Assembly (NCBI RefSeq): GCF_016025255.1
Contig: NZ_CP065592.1
Span: 229,122-293,121 of the forward strand
DNA length: 64,000 nucleotides
Source: Sphingosinicella flava
GTDB lineage: Bacteria > Pseudomonadota > Alphaproteobacteria > Sphingomonadales > Sphingomonadaceae
Direction: 5' to 3'
Under the pieces are notes generated by a model. That model was not told the origin of the DNA, ran no database searches, and saw only the letters and a list, made by a program, of their open reading frames with translations. Shown in pieces: positions 34,161 to 43,306 of the stretch. Position numbers and translations under genes: made by a program. Numbering within the stretch: position 1 is the stretch's first letter; every line of letters starts with the position of its first letter.

Positions 34161-36229
34161 TGGCCACCGCACCCCTCCGCTCGAACGCGCCCGATCCCGC
34201 CTACGATTGGCGGAAGATCGCCTATCTCATGCAGGTGAGCCGTGCGCTCGACAAGCTGGAGGAGACGCGGCTCGTTCCCGAGAAGAAGGTGCTCTACCAA
34301 TTCTCCGCGCGCGGGCACGACATGGCGCAGATCATGTTGGGATCGCGCCTCGACCGGCCCAAGGACGCGGTTTGCGGCTATTACCGCTCGCGGCCCTTGC
34401 TTCTCTCCCTCGGCGTGCCGTTGGAGGATGCGCTTGGATCGGCGATGGGCCGGCAAGGGGGCTATTCGGACGGCCGCGACATTGGCGTGGTGTTCAACTA
34501 TCCCAATCCGAACGGCGCGCCCGCCCTTCCCATGTCTGGCGGCGTTGGCGCGCAATATACGCCGACGGCTGGCTGGGCGCAGGCGATCGACTATTACCGC
34601 ACGGTCCTTGGCAGCGAGCCGCACAAGGATGCGATGGCGGTCGTTCTCGGCGGCGATGCTTCGGTCGCGACGAACGGCTTCTGGGCCGCGCTTACGATCG
34701 CGACCACGCAGAAGCTGCCGATGCTCTTCTATATCGAGGACAATCAATACGGCATCTCGGTCCCGTCGACCTATCAGACGCCGGGCGGCAACATCGCGAA
34801 GAACCTGGAAAGCTTCACGGGCCTCGAAGTCTTTTCCGGCGACGGCACCGAGCCCGCCGAAGCGGCCCGCCTGCTCTCCGCCGCTGTCGATCATGTGCGC
34901 GGGCAGGGCGGCCCGGCCTTGCTCCGCCTCACCGTGCCGCGCCTCCAAGGCCACAGCTTCCAGGACACGCAGACCTACAAATCGGAAGATTTCGTCGCAT
35001 CCGAATGGGCGCGCGATCCGTTGCCGAAGCTGAAATCCTACCTCGTCGGTTCACTTCTTTCCGAAGAGGAATGGAACGGCATCGAACGCGAAGCCGCCGA
35101 CACGGTCGAAGCCGCCCGCGAAAAGGCGGAGGCGCGGGGCGTCTCCAGCCCGGAGAACGTCCTCCGCCACGTCTTCTACGAAGGCGAGATGCAGACGATC
35201 GGCGGGCAGTGGACGCATGGTTACACGCCCCCGCCCTCCACGGACGAACCGAAGCCCGAAGGCCAGCGCATCAACATGGTGACGGCGATCCGCCGCACGC
35301 TGGAGCATGAACTGGAGATCAATCCCCGCGTCCTGCTGTTCGGCGAAGACATCGGCCCGAAGGGCGGCGTCCACGCCGTGACCCTTGGCCTTCAGGAGAA
35401 GTTCGGGATCGAGCGGGTGTTCGATACCAGCCTGTCCGAAGAAGGCATTGTGGGCCGCGCGGTGGGGATGGCGATGGCGGGCCTGATGCCGGTGCCCGAA
35501 ATCCAGTTCCGCAAATATGCCGAACCCGCGCTCGAACAGATCAACGATTGCGGCACGATGCGCTGGCGCACCAACAACCGCTTCGCGGCGCCGATGGTGC
35601 TGCGCATCCCGGGCGGCTTCTTCAAGTGCGGCGATCCTTGGCACAGCCAGACCAACGAAGTGCAGTTCGTTCACAATCCCGGCTGGAAGGTCGCGGTGCC
35701 GTCCAATGCCGAGGACGCCGTGGGCCTCCTCCGCGAAGGCTTGCGCGGCAACGATCCCGTCGTCTTCTTCGAACATCGCGCCATGCTCGACGATAGCTGG
35801 GCCCGCCGTCCCTATCCGGGCGACGATTACGTCCTGCCCTTCGGCCGCGCGAAGAAAACCCGCTCCGGCGACGACATCACCATCGTCACGTGGGGCGCCA
35901 TGGTCCCGCGCTGCGAAGAAGCGGCCAAGGATATCTCCGCAGACGTCATCGACCTCCGCACCCTGATGCCCTGGGACCGCGAAATGGTGCTGGACAGCGT
36001 CCGCCGCACCCGCCGCTGCCTGATCGTCCACGAAGACCTGCTGACCGGAGGCTTCGGCGCGGAGATCGCGGCGGTGGTCGCGGACGAGGCCTTCCTCGAT
36101 CTCGACGCGCCGGTCTCGCGCCTCACCATGCCGGACATCCCCAGCCCGCATAATCCGGTGCTGCTCGACTGGGCGGTGCCGTCCGTGGAGCGTATCCGCG
36201 CCAAGATCGACGAATTGGTAGTGTTTTGA
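34160..36229 (+). CDS. Fused E1 (alpha-beta) of a 2-oxoacid dehydrogenase complex
   Basis: 689 residues from ATG 34160. First half is E1-alpha: ARGHDMAQIMLG, a ThDP site GGDASVATNGFW...EDNQYGIS (GDA and NQ in place of the common GDG and NN). Second half is E1-beta: LLFGEDIGPKGGVHAVTLGLQEKFG, FDTSLSEEGIVGRAVGMAMAG and HEDLLTGGFGAEI. Such fusions decarboxylate branched or aromatic 2-oxoacids and pass the acyl group to E2. Overlaps the aminotransferase; E2 follows. E3 is not in the window. Substrate not decided by sequence. Confidence 0.92.
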   Translation: MATAPLRSNAPDPAYDWRKIAYLMQVSRALDKLEETRLVPEKKVLYQFSARGHDMAQIMLGSRLDRPKDAVCGYYRSRPLLLSLGVPLEDALGSAMGRQGGYSDGRDIGVVFNYPNPNGAPALPMSGGVGAQYTPTAGWAQAIDYYRTVLGSEPHKDAMAVVLGGDASVATNGFWAALTIATTQKLPMLFYIEDNQYGISVPSTYQTPGGNIAKNLESFTGLEVFSGDGTEPAEAARLLSAAVDHVRGQGGPALLRLTVPRLQGHSFQDTQTYKSEDFVASEWARDPLPKLKSYLVGSLLSEEEWNGIEREAADTVEAAREKAEARGVSSPENVLRHVFYEGEMQTIGGQWTHGYTPPPSTDEPKPEGQRINMVTAIRRTLEHELEINPRVLLFGEDIGPKGGVHAVTLGLQEKFGIERVFDTSLSEEGIVGRAVGMAMAGLMPVPEIQFRKYAEPALEQINDCGTMRWRTNNRFAAPMVLRIPGGFFKCGDPWHSQTNEVQFVHNPGWKVAVPSNAEDAVGLLREGLRGNDPVVFFEHRAMLDDSWARRPYPGDDYVLPFGRAKKTRSGDDITIVTWGAMVPRCEEAAKDISADVIDLRTLMPWDREMVLDSVRRTRRCLIVHEDLLTGGFGAEIAAVVADEAFLDLDAPVSRLTMPDIPSPHNPVLLDWAVPSVERIRAKIDELVVF

Positions 36230-36261
36230 TGCACAGAGGCGGCACCCGCGCCGGCGGTAAA

Positions 36262-36367
36262 CCCTCCCCCTTGATGGGGGAGGGAAGGGTGGGGGTGATC
36301 TCTCCGCCCGCACCGAACCTGGCCCAACCCTCACCCCCACCCAGCCTCCCCCATCAAGGGGGAGGGG
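36262..36367. repeat. CCCTCCCCC palindromic element, copy 1
   Basis: Between E1 and E2. Left arm CCCTCCCCCTTGATGG with GTGGGGGTGA, right arm TCACCCCCAC with CCCCCATCAAGGGGGAGG; the arms are inverted copies separated by about 30 bp. Same family as 36634, 37712, 46927 and 48551. Confidence 0.9.
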
Positions 36368-36383
36368 CTATCAGGACCATCTC

Positions 36384-37697
36384 ATGATCGACGTCACCGC
36401 GCCCATCGAACAGGAAGGCACCAAGGCCGTCGTCCGCGCCTGGCTGAAGCAGGTCGGCGACAAGATCGAAGTGAACGACCCGCTGGTCGAACTGGAAACC
36501 GACAAGGTCGCGGTGGAGGTGCCCGCGCCCGCCTCCGGAATCTTGCGCGAGATCGTTCTTCACTCAAATGAGGAAGCCGCGCCCGGTGCAGTGCTGGGCC
36601 GCATCGCATTAATGGCGGAGATCACCCCTGAAGCCCCTCCCCTCGATGGATCAAAGCCGCTCTTGGGCTTGTCCGGGGGACAAGCCTGCGGCTCTGATGG
36701 GTTGGGGAGGGGTGATGCCGGGGAAGAGCGCAGCCCGACGACAACCCTCACCCCCACCCAATCCTCCCCCATCAAGGGGGAGGGCTTAAGAAGACCCAAT
36801 CCCGAACTTCGCCTCTCCCCTTCGGTAAAGCGCGCGCTCCTGCAGCACGACATCGATCCCAGCCGCATTCAAGGCACCGGGCGCGACGGCCGCATCACCC
36901 GTGCCGATGTCGACAAAGCGGTCGAACTGGTCACCACGGTCCAAACCGGCCCGCGCACCACCGCACAGCCGCAAATCGCCCCATCCGACGCCTCGATCGC
37001 CTCGCACAGCGTGCCGCACGATCGCATGCGCCTGCGCATCGCGGAAAACATGCTGAATTCGGTCACGCAGGCCCCGCACGTCACCGCGATGTTCGAATGC
37101 GACTTCAGCGCGATCATGGCCCACCGCGCGCGCCACAAGGATGCCTTCGCCAAAGCGGGCGCGAAGCTCACCTATACCGCCTATATCGTGGCGGCTGCGG
37201 CGGAAGCGATGAAGGTCGCGCCCGCGATCAACAGCCGCTGGCACGACGATCGCCTGGAAATCTACGACGACATCAACATCGGCGTCGGCACCGCTCTCGG
37301 CAACAAGGGGCTGATCGTCCCCGTCCTGCGCAAGGTGCAGAGCCTCTCGCTCCAGGGCATCGCCGAAGGGCTCGACACGCTCGTTGAAAAGGCGCGCGCC
37401 GAAAAGCTCTCGCAGAATGACGTGAAGGGCGGCACCTTCACCATTTCCAACCACGGCGTCTCCGGCTCGCTATTCGCCAGCCCGATCATCATCAACCAGC
37501 CGCAATCGGCGATCCTCGGCGTCGGCAAACTCGAAAAGCGCGTCGTCGTCCGCGAAGTGGGCGGCATCGATACGATTCAGATCCGCCCGATGGCTTATGT
37601 CAGCCTCACCATCGACCACCGCGTCGTCGATGGGCACCAGACCAACGGATGGCTCACCCGCTTCGTCGAGGTGCTGGAGACTTGGCCGCAGGATTAA
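36384..37697 (+). CDS. E2 dihydrolipoyl acyltransferase of 2-oxoacid dehydrogenase complex
   Basis: 437 residues. Lipoyl domain at the N-terminus with the attachment lysine K41 in ELETDKVAVEVP; peripheral subunit-binding domain (SVKRALLQHDIDPSRIQGTGRDGRITRADV); catalytic domain with SNHGVSGSLFASPIIINQPQSAILGVG and the active-site IDHRVVDGH. It transfers the acyl group to CoA. Residues about 84-134 in the first linker are encoded by an inserted palindromic element, in frame, giving a Gly/Ser/Pro-rich linker. Confidence 0.95.
   Translation: MIDVTAPIEQEGTKAVVRAWLKQVGDKIEVNDPLVELETDKVAVEVPAPASGILREIVLHSNEEAAPGAVLGRIALMAEITPEAPPLDGSKPLLGLSGGQACGSDGLGRGDAGEERSPTTTLTPTQSSPIKGEGLRRPNPELRLSPSVKRALLQHDIDPSRIQGTGRDGRITRADVDKAVELVTTVQTGPRTTAQPQIAPSDASIASHSVPHDRMRLRIAENMLNSVTQAPHVTAMFECDFSAIMAHRARHKDAFAKAGAKLTYTAYIVAAAAEAMKVAPAINSRWHDDRLEIYDDINIGVGTALGNKGLIVPVLRKVQSLSLQGIAEGLDTLVEKARAEKLSQNDVKGGTFTISNHGVSGSLFASPIIINQPQSAILGVGKLEKRVVVREVGGIDTIQIRPMAYVSLTIDHRVVDGHQTNGWLTRFVEVLETWPQD
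36634..36785. repeat. CCCTCCCCC palindromic element, copy 2, inside the E2 gene
   Basis: CCCCTCCCCTCGATGG at the left and CTCACCCCCACCC...CCCCCATCAAGGGGGAGGG at the right. It keeps the E2 frame and codes for the linker between the lipoyl and subunit-binding domains (including TLTPTQSSPIKGEG). A second palindrome is nested in its left arm. Confidence 0.88.
36650..36700. repeat. Nested palindrome inside element copy 2
   Basis: 51 bp (17 codons) forming a hairpin with GGCTTGTCC/GGACAAGCC inner arms and AAAGCCGC/GCGGCT outer arms. It interrupts the left arm of copy 2 and is flanked by GATGG on both sides (36645-36649 and 36696-36700), like a target-site duplication. Being a multiple of three it leaves the frame intact. 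Confidence 0.75.
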
Positions 37698-37711
37698 ACT
37701 CTTAAAAGACT

Positions 37712-37797
37712 ACCCCTTGATGGGGGAGGTTGGCGGGGGTCATGCGGGGCCCTCTGCGCTCTACGCCAAACATCACCCCACCCCCATCAAGGGGAGC
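37712..37797. repeat. CCCTCCCCC palindromic element, copy 3
   Basis: Shortened copy (CCCCTTGATGGGGGAGG ... CACCCCCATCAAGGGG) directly after the E2 stop and before the convergent CBS gene. It may act as a bidirectional terminator hairpin. Confidence 0.85.
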
Positions 37798-37812
37798 GGC
37801 TTTAAAGCCCGA

Positions 37813-38253
37813 TCACTCATCCGTCTGGCTGTGCATCCCGCCCGGATCGGTAACACCCTGCATGGCGACATGGGCTGCATCCTCCTCGCTGGACCGGCTG
37901 ATGTCGCCGAGCGAGATGATGCCGACCAGTCTCCTGTCCTCCTGGCTGACGACCGGAAAACGGCGCACCTGCGCGTCGCTCATCTTCAGCGCCACTTCGT
38001 CGACATCGTCATCGTCATAACAATAGAGCACTTCGTCGGTCATTGCTTCGCGCACCGGCGTGTCCGGCCCCCGGCCTTCCGCGACCGCGCGCACCGCGAT
38101 GTCGCGGTCGGTGATCATGCCGACCAGCCGGTCGCCGTCGCAGACCGGCATCGATCCGGCATCTTCGCGCAGCATGAACCGCGCCGCTTCCCGGATCGGC
38201 TGGTCGGGGCCGACGACTTCCACATCCATCGACATGCATTCCGAAACTTTCAT
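37813..38253 (-). CDS. CBS-domain pair protein
   Basis: 146 residues from ATG 38253; longer frames add antisense residues. Two CBS motifs: MKVSECMSMDVEVVGPDQPIREAARFMLREDAGSMPVCDGDRLVGMITDRDIAVRA and the second starting VREAMTDEVLYCYDDDDVDEVALKMSDAQVRRFPVV. Likely binds adenine nucleotides as a small sensor; target unknown. Confidence 0.92.
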   Translation of the reverse strand: MKVSECMSMDVEVVGPDQPIREAARFMLREDAGSMPVCDGDRLVGMITDRDIAVRAVAEGRGPDTPVREAMTDEVLYCYDDDDVDEVALKMSDAQVRRFPVVSQEDRRLVGIISLGDISRSSEEDAAHVAMQGVTDPGGMHSQTDE

Positions 38254-38410
38254 GGCATCCTCCATCAAGCTGTTGATCCCCCAACAGATTGACGGCGCGC
38301 GCGTTCCGGCTCGGACGGGCGGACAACCGCCACGCAGCCTCGGTTCGGCGCTCAACCGGCGGAACGGCTGCCGCGCCATGGCGTTCAGCCGGAAAGCAAG
38401 GAGTTTTCGC

Positions 38411-38545
38411 ATGGACGAACGCAATATTGTCGAGAAAAGAACGGTGGTTGTGGAACGGGGCGGCGCGGGCGGCACCATCGCCGCCATAGCGCTGCTGATC
38501 CTGGTCGTCGCGATCCTCGCTTATTTCGGGCTGCTGCCGATCTAA
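38411..38545 (+). CDS. Small single-span membrane protein
   Basis: 44 residues; ATG 38411 preceded by AAGGAG. A charged N-terminus (MDERNIVEKRTVVVERG) is followed by one membrane helix (TIAAIALLILVVAILAYFGLL). Function unknown. Its stop overlaps the convergent lysA stop. Divergent from the CBS gene. Confidence 0.75.
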   Translation: MDERNIVEKRTVVVERGGAGGTIAAIALLILVVAILAYFGLLPI

Positions 38546-39804
38546 GCTAGCCAGTCCGGTATTCGGTCCGCCCGGATCAGGCTTTCGACATCCTGCCGCT
38601 CACGGACCACGGCCCACCGGCCGCCGTCCACCATCACTTCGGGCGTCAAGGGACGGCTGTTATAGGTGCTCGCCATCGTCGCGGCATAGGCGCCCGCCGT
38701 GCGGAAGACGAGCAGGTCGCCCGCCCGCGCGCCGTCCATTTCGCGGGCAGTCGCGAAAGTATCGCCGGTCTCGCAAACCGGTCCTACGACATTGGCGGTC
38801 ATGTGCGTCCCCTTCGGCGTCACGGCGTCGATCGCGTGCCAGGCATCGTAAAGGCTCGGGCGCATCAAATCGTTCATCGCCGCGTCGACGATCACGAACG
38901 GGTCGGTCGCGCCCGGCTTCACCCGGATGACTTCGGTCAACAAAACGCCCGCATTGCCAACGATCAAACGGCCTGGTTCGAAGATCAGCCGCACGTTCCA
39001 ATCCGCCGTCACGTCCGCGACCATCCGGCCGTAAAGCTCCGGACTTGGCGGCAGCGGCGCTTCGGGATCGTAAGGAATGCCAAGACCGCCGCCCAAATCG
39101 GCCTTCACGATGTCATGTCCGGCCTTGCGCAAATCGGCGATCAGTTCGCCGACTTTGCGGAATGCGCTTTCGAGCGGGGCAAGGCTGGTGAGCTGGCTGC
39201 CGATATGAACGGCGACACCCTGTGGGTCGAGGCCGGGCAGGCTGCGCGCGCGCGCGTAAGCGGCAACGGCCTCGCCGATCGGAATGCCGAATTTATTATG
39301 CGCGGCGCCGGTCGAAATCTTGGCATGGCTTCCGGCCTCGACATCGGGATTGACGCGGAATGCGACCGGCGCCGTCCGGCCCATATTGGACGCCACGGCG
39401 GACAGCATCTCCGCTTCCTCCACCGATTCCAGGTTGAACTGGCACAGCCCGCCGTCGAGGACGAGGCGCATTTCCTCCGCTGTCTTACCGACGCCCGAAA
39501 AGACGATCTTTTCGGGCGCGATCCCCGCCGCCCGCGCGCGCCGATATTCGCCGCCCGAAACGACATCCGCGCCCAGCCCTTCGTCGCGGAGGACCGCCAG
39601 CACCGCCGCATTGGGGTTGGCCTTCACCGCATAAGCGACCAGCGGATCGTCGAGGCCCGCCAGAGCCTCGCGAAACACCCGCGCATGACGCCGCATCGTC
39701 GCGGCGGAATAGACGTAGACCGGCGTTCCGACGGCTTCGGCAATGGCGGGCAGCGGCACGTCCTCGCAATGAAGGACGCCGCCCTTGAGATGAAAATGAT
39801 CCAT
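38542..39804 (-). CDS. lysA: Diaminopimelate decarboxylase
   Basis: 420 residues. PLP lysine in AYAVKANPN, HIGSQ, DLGGGLGI, FEPGRLIVGNAG and VCETGDTFA are family signatures of the alanine-racemase-fold decarboxylase. Catalyses the last step of lysine synthesis. Convergent with the small membrane protein with overlapping stops. Confidence 0.97.
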   Translation of the reverse strand: MDHFHLKGGVLHCEDVPLPAIAEAVGTPVYVYSAATMRRHARVFREALAGLDDPLVAYAVKANPNAAVLAVLRDEGLGADVVSGGEYRRARAAGIAPEKIVFSGVGKTAEEMRLVLDGGLCQFNLESVEEAEMLSAVASNMGRTAPVAFRVNPDVEAGSHAKISTGAAHNKFGIPIGEAVAAYARARSLPGLDPQGVAVHIGSQLTSLAPLESAFRKVGELIADLRKAGHDIVKADLGGGLGIPYDPEAPLPPSPELYGRMVADVTADWNVRLIFEPGRLIVGNAGVLLTEVIRVKPGATDPFVIVDAAMNDLMRPSLYDAWHAIDAVTPKGTHMTANVVGPVCETGDTFATAREMDGARAGDLLVFRTAGAYAATMASTYNSRPLTPEVMVDGGRWAVVRERQDVESLIRADRIPDWLA

Positions 39805-39817
39805 GGCCGCGCCCTAA

Positions 39818-40183
39818 TCAGGTTTCGCGGCCAGTGCCAGAGACGCGCTGCCAGGGCCAGCGCCCTTCAATCTCCACTTCGAGCGAGAAGCTGAGGAACG
39901 TCCGGATGAGGACGATCCCCGCCAGCACCGCCAGGCTTTGGAGCGTGGGTTCGATCGCCACGGTGTTGACGATGTCCGCCGCGACGAGAAACTCGAGGCC
40001 GAGGAGAATGGAGCGGCCAAGGTCGGACCGGAAATCGCCAATCCTTTCCTCCTTACCCGGCTGCCCAGTCCTGCGAACGAAGGCGATCAACGCCCCAAGC
40101 GCCCCAACGACAATAATCGCGATCCCGATCATCTCGATCCCGCGCGTGACCCAATGAATGCCCTGCAGCAGCCTGTCGTCCAC
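39818..40183 (-). CDS. DUF1622 family membrane protein
   Basis: 121 residues from GTG 40183, chosen because AGGAGG lies seven bases before it; the longer TTG start at 40210 has no such site. Three predicted spans: MIGIAIIVVGALGALIAFV, ILLGLEFLVAADIVNTV and SLAVLAGIVLIRTFLSF. DUF1622 membrane proteins are uncharacterised. Lies 13 bp upstream of lysA on the same strand. Confidence 0.88.
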   Translation of the reverse strand: MDDRLLQGIHWVTRGIEMIGIAIIVVGALGALIAFVRRTGQPGKEERIGDFRSDLGRSILLGLEFLVAADIVNTVAIEPTLQSLAVLAGIVLIRTFLSFSLEVEIEGRWPWQRVSGTGRET

Positions 40184-40325
40184 GCCGTTTCCCTCCTGTC
40201 GAGGCGGCAAACGGATGCCGGGATCGATTGGTTTCCCCGTCCCTAGATTCCCGGCCTAACCGTCAGCCCGAACTTGATCGGGGGTCTATCAACACGGGTG
40301 TATCCGGAAAGGACGGCGTTCATGG

Positions 40326-40346
40326 ATGCTGGATCAAGTCCAGCAT
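40326..40346. repeat. Short perfect palindrome
   Basis: ATGCTGGA-TCAAG-TCCAGCAT, 8-bp arms with a five-base loop, then GACGG. The TCAAG/TCAGG loop type recurs at 52846. It lies just past the paaZ stop and may end transcription or be a REP-type unit. Confidence 0.7.
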
Positions 40347-40370
40347 GACGGGAGGATGAAGGGGGGAACG

Positions 40371-42389
40371 CTAAGGCCGGTTCATCGTCAGCAGATCGTA
40401 GGTCGCGACCACCTCGTCCTTCTGGTTGAAGATGTAGACGGCCCAGCGGACCTCGCCTTTTTCTTCGTCCCGGACGCTCTTCGACTTGACCGTCAATTCC
40501 ACGCGCATGCTGTCGCCCGGATAAAGCGGCGTCATGAAGCGGAGGTTTTCAAGGCCGGTATTGGCGAGCACCGGGCCGGGCGCGGGCTCCACGAACAATC
40601 CGGCGGCGAAGGACAGGATCAGATAGCCGTGCGCCACGCGGCCCTCGAAGATCGGGCTCGCCTTGGCGGCTTCCTCATCCATATGAGCGTAGAAGGTGTC
40701 GCCGGTGAAATGGGCGAAATGCTCCACATCCTCCAGCGTAACGGTGCGGCTCGCGGTCTTGAGCGTATAACCCACCTCCAGTTCCGAAATCCGCTTGCGG
40801 AAGGGGTGCACATCGCCCTCCGGCTTCGGCGCGCCGGGCAGCCATTGCTTGACGATGCCCGACAGCAAGGCGGGAGAGCCCTGAAGCGCGGTGCGCTGCA
40901 TATAATGCGTGACGCCGCGCACGCCGCCCATTTCTTCGCCGCCGCCCGCGCGGCCCGGGCCGCCATGGACCAGGACGGGGAGGGGGGAGCCGTGGCCGGT
41001 CGATTCCTTCGCCGATGTGCGGTCGAGGATCATCATGCGGCCGTGGAACGCGCCCGCGCCCAGCACGAACTCTTCCGCGACCTTCGGATCGAAGGTGAAG
41101 AGCGATAGCGCCAGGCTGCCCATGCCCCGGTTCGCCAGCGCGACCGCGTCGGCCAGATCGCGATAGGGCATGATCGTCGACACTGGGCCGAACGCCTCCA
41201 CGTCATGCACGGCGTCGGATCCCCACGGATCGTCCGACCGCAGCAGGATCGGCTCGATGAAGGCGCCGTTGCCCTGAACCGGCGAGGCGGCGGGGTCGCC
41301 CGACACGATGCGCGCCGATTTGCTCAATTCCTCGACCGCCGACCGCACCGCCTCGAGCTGGGACCGGCTGGCGAGCGCGCCCATCGTCACGCCTTCCTCA
41401 CGGGGGTCACCGATCTTCACCTTGGCGAGACGGGCGGAGAGCGCCTCCTGCACCGCATCGATATGTTCGGCAGGCGCCATGGCGCGGCGAATGGCAGTGC
41501 ATTTTTGCCCCGCTTTCACCGTCATCTCGCGCGCCACTTCCTTGACGAACAGGTCGAATTCCGGCGTTCCGGGCCCAGCGTCGGGGCCGAGGATCGAGGC
41601 GTTCAAACTGTCCCGCTCGGCGATGAAGCGCACGCTTTCCCGCGCGATCACCGGATGGGATTGCAACTTCATCGCGGTCGCGGCGGAGCCGGTGAAGGAT
41701 ACCACGTCCTGGCAGGTCAGATGATCCATCAGGTCGCCGACCCCGCCCATGACGAGCTGCAGCGCGCCCTTCGGCAGCACATCTGCCTCCAGCATGATGC
41801 GCACGCACTGTTCGGCGAGATAGCCGGTCGACGATGCCGGCTTCACGATCGCCGGCACACCCGCGAGGAAGGTGGGCGCCAGCTTCTCCAGCATCCCCCA
41901 TACCGGGAAGTTGAAGGCGTTGATGTGGACCGCGACGCCTTGGAGCGAGGTCCACACATGCTGCCCGACGAACGTACCGCCCTTCGACAGCGGCTCCATA
42001 TTGCCGTCGATCAGCACCCGCTGATTGGGAAGCTCCCGCCGCCCTTTGGACGAGAAAGAATAAAGCGTGCCCGCGCCGCCTTCGATATCGATCCACCCGT
42101 CGGTGCGCGTCGCGCCGGTCTGGTAATTGAGGGCGTAGAGCTCCTCCTTGCGCGCCATGATCGCGTTGGCGAGATCCTTCAGCATCCAGGCACGTTCGTG
42201 GAAGGTCATCGCGCGCAAGGCAGGGCCGCCGACGGTCCGGGCATGATCCAGCATCGCCTTGAAATCGAGGCCCTGGCTGCCGGTCGTCGCGATCACCTCG
42301 CCGGTGACGGCGCTCTGCACCTCGGCGAGCCCGCCCGGCGCCTGGTACCAGCCGTCCTGCGCATAATTCAGAAGGTTCAGGGTTTTCAT
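40371..42389 (-). CDS. paaZ: Bifunctional oxepin-CoA hydrolase / semialdehyde dehydrogenase PaaZ
   Basis: 672 residues from ATG 42389. The N-terminal aldehyde dehydrogenase has the catalytic Glu in FIAERDSLN and Cys in GQKCTAIRRAM; the C-terminal MaoC-like hydratase has FTGDTFYAHMDEEAAKASPIFEGRVAHGYL with Asp/His. It opens the oxepin ring and oxidises the aldehyde in phenylacetate breakdown. On the same strand as paaG, with a repeat element between them. Confidence 0.96.
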   Translation of the reverse strand: MKTLNLLNYAQDGWYQAPGGLAEVQSAVTGEVIATTGSQGLDFKAMLDHARTVGGPALRAMTFHERAWMLKDLANAIMARKEELYALNYQTGATRTDGWIDIEGGAGTLYSFSSKGRRELPNQRVLIDGNMEPLSKGGTFVGQHVWTSLQGVAVHINAFNFPVWGMLEKLAPTFLAGVPAIVKPASSTGYLAEQCVRIMLEADVLPKGALQLVMGGVGDLMDHLTCQDVVSFTGSAATAMKLQSHPVIARESVRFIAERDSLNASILGPDAGPGTPEFDLFVKEVAREMTVKAGQKCTAIRRAMAPAEHIDAVQEALSARLAKVKIGDPREEGVTMGALASRSQLEAVRSAVEELSKSARIVSGDPAASPVQGNGAFIEPILLRSDDPWGSDAVHDVEAFGPVSTIMPYRDLADAVALANRGMGSLALSLFTFDPKVAEEFVLGAGAFHGRMMILDRTSAKESTGHGSPLPVLVHGGPGRAGGGEEMGGVRGVTHYMQRTALQGSPALLSGIVKQWLPGAPKPEGDVHPFRKRISELEVGYTLKTASRTVTLEDVEHFAHFTGDTFYAHMDEEAAKASPIFEGRVAHGYLILSFAAGLFVEPAPGPVLANTGLENLRFMTPLYPGDSMRVELTVKSKSVRDEEKGEVRWAVYIFNQKDEVVATYDLLTMNRP

Positions 42390-42401
42390 ATCATTCCATC
42401 C

Positions 42402-42478
42402 CGTCATTCCAGCGAAAGCTGGAATCTCATTTGATATGTCCCGGAAGAAAGGAGATTCCAGCTTTCGCTGGAATGACG
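42402..42478. repeat. GTCATTCC-type inverted-repeat element between paaZ and paaG
   Basis: CGTCATTCCAGCGAAAGC at the left and GCTTTCGCTGGAATGACG at the right, inverted copies of each other; 77 bp. It lies inside the paaG-paaZ transcription unit and could fold strongly in the mRNA. Confidence 0.9.
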
Positions 42479-42479
42479 C

Positions 42480-43259
42480 TCATCTTCCGGTAAAATTCGG
42501 CGTCCGTTTCTCCATGAAGGCGGCAACGCCTTCCTTGTAATCTTGGCTGAATCCCAGCTCCCGCATCATGTCGCGCTGAAGGTCCAGTTCCTCGTCCAGC
42601 CGATGATCCCAGCTTTCGCGGATCATCTTCTTGATCGCCGCCAAGCCCCGCGTCGGGCCAGAAGCAAAGCGGGCGGCAAGCGCATCCACTTCCGCGTCCA
42701 GCGCTTCATCCTCCACCGCCTTCCAGATCAGCCCCCATTCGGCCGCTTTCTCCGCCGCCAAAGGCTCGCCGGTCAAAGCCAGCCCCAGCGCCCGCGCCTG
42801 GCCCACCAAGCGGGGCAACACCCACGTCCCGCCGCTGTCCGGAATAAGCCCGATGGCGGCGAAGGACTGGATGAACTTGGCCGATTTCGCGGCGATCACG
42901 ATGTCGCAGGCGAGTGCGATATTCGCTCCCGCTCCCGCCGCCACGCCGTTCACCCGCGCGATCACCGGCACCGGCAGGGACGTCAGCCGCCGGATCAGCG
43001 GATTGTAGCGTCTCTCCACCGATTCCCCGAGGTCGACCGCCTCGCCCGGCGCCACCGCGCGGTCATTGAGATCCTGCCCCGCGCAAAAGCCGCGCCCCGC
43101 GCCGGTCAGCACCAGGGTCCGCGCGCCGCCCAGATTGTCCAGCGCGTCGGCCACTTCTTCATGCATCTGCACGGTGAAGCTGTTCAGTCGATCGGGGCGG
43201 TTGAGGGTGAGGCGCGCAACGCCGCCTTCCACCTTGAAGTCGATGGTTTCGTAAGCCAT
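42480..43259 (-). CDS. paaG: Ring-epoxide isomerase PaaG (enoyl-CoA hydratase family)
   Basis: 259 residues, crotonase fold. GRGFCAGQDLNDRAV and the oxyanion GAGANIALACD are seen, with IPDSGGTWVLPRLVG as in PaaG. It isomerises 1,2-epoxyphenylacetyl-CoA to the oxepin. Divergent from paaJ, with a palindrome in the 47-bp gap. Confidence 0.93.
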   Translation of the reverse strand: MAYETIDFKVEGGVARLTLNRPDRLNSFTVQMHEEVADALDNLGGARTLVLTGAGRGFCAGQDLNDRAVAPGEAVDLGESVERRYNPLIRRLTSLPVPVIARVNGVAAGAGANIALACDIVIAAKSAKFIQSFAAIGLIPDSGGTWVLPRLVGQARALGLALTGEPLAAEKAAEWGLIWKAVEDEALDAEVDALAARFASGPTRGLAAIKKMIRESWDHRLDEELDLQRDMMRELGFSQDYKEGVAAFMEKRTPNFTGR

Positions 43260-43270
43260 GGCCTTTGATA

Positions 43271-43282
43271 GACCGCCCGGTC
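43271..43282. promoter_or_regulatory. GACCG-CC-CGGTC palindrome (candidate TetR/PaaR operator)
   Basis: GACCGCCCGGTC sits in the middle of the 47-bp space between divergent paaG and paaJ. The same GACCG-NN-CGGTC layout overlaps the paaA promoter at 44696. Placement at both paa promoters and the TetR gene at 48660 make it a likely shared operator. Confidence 0.65.
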
Positions 43283-43306
43283 GGGAAACCCAAGGAGAAG
43301 GTGCGC

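Noticed and set aside
40371-42434. Plus-strand frame of about 409 codons over paaZ
   Set aside because: Antisense shadow; paaZ is fully supported.
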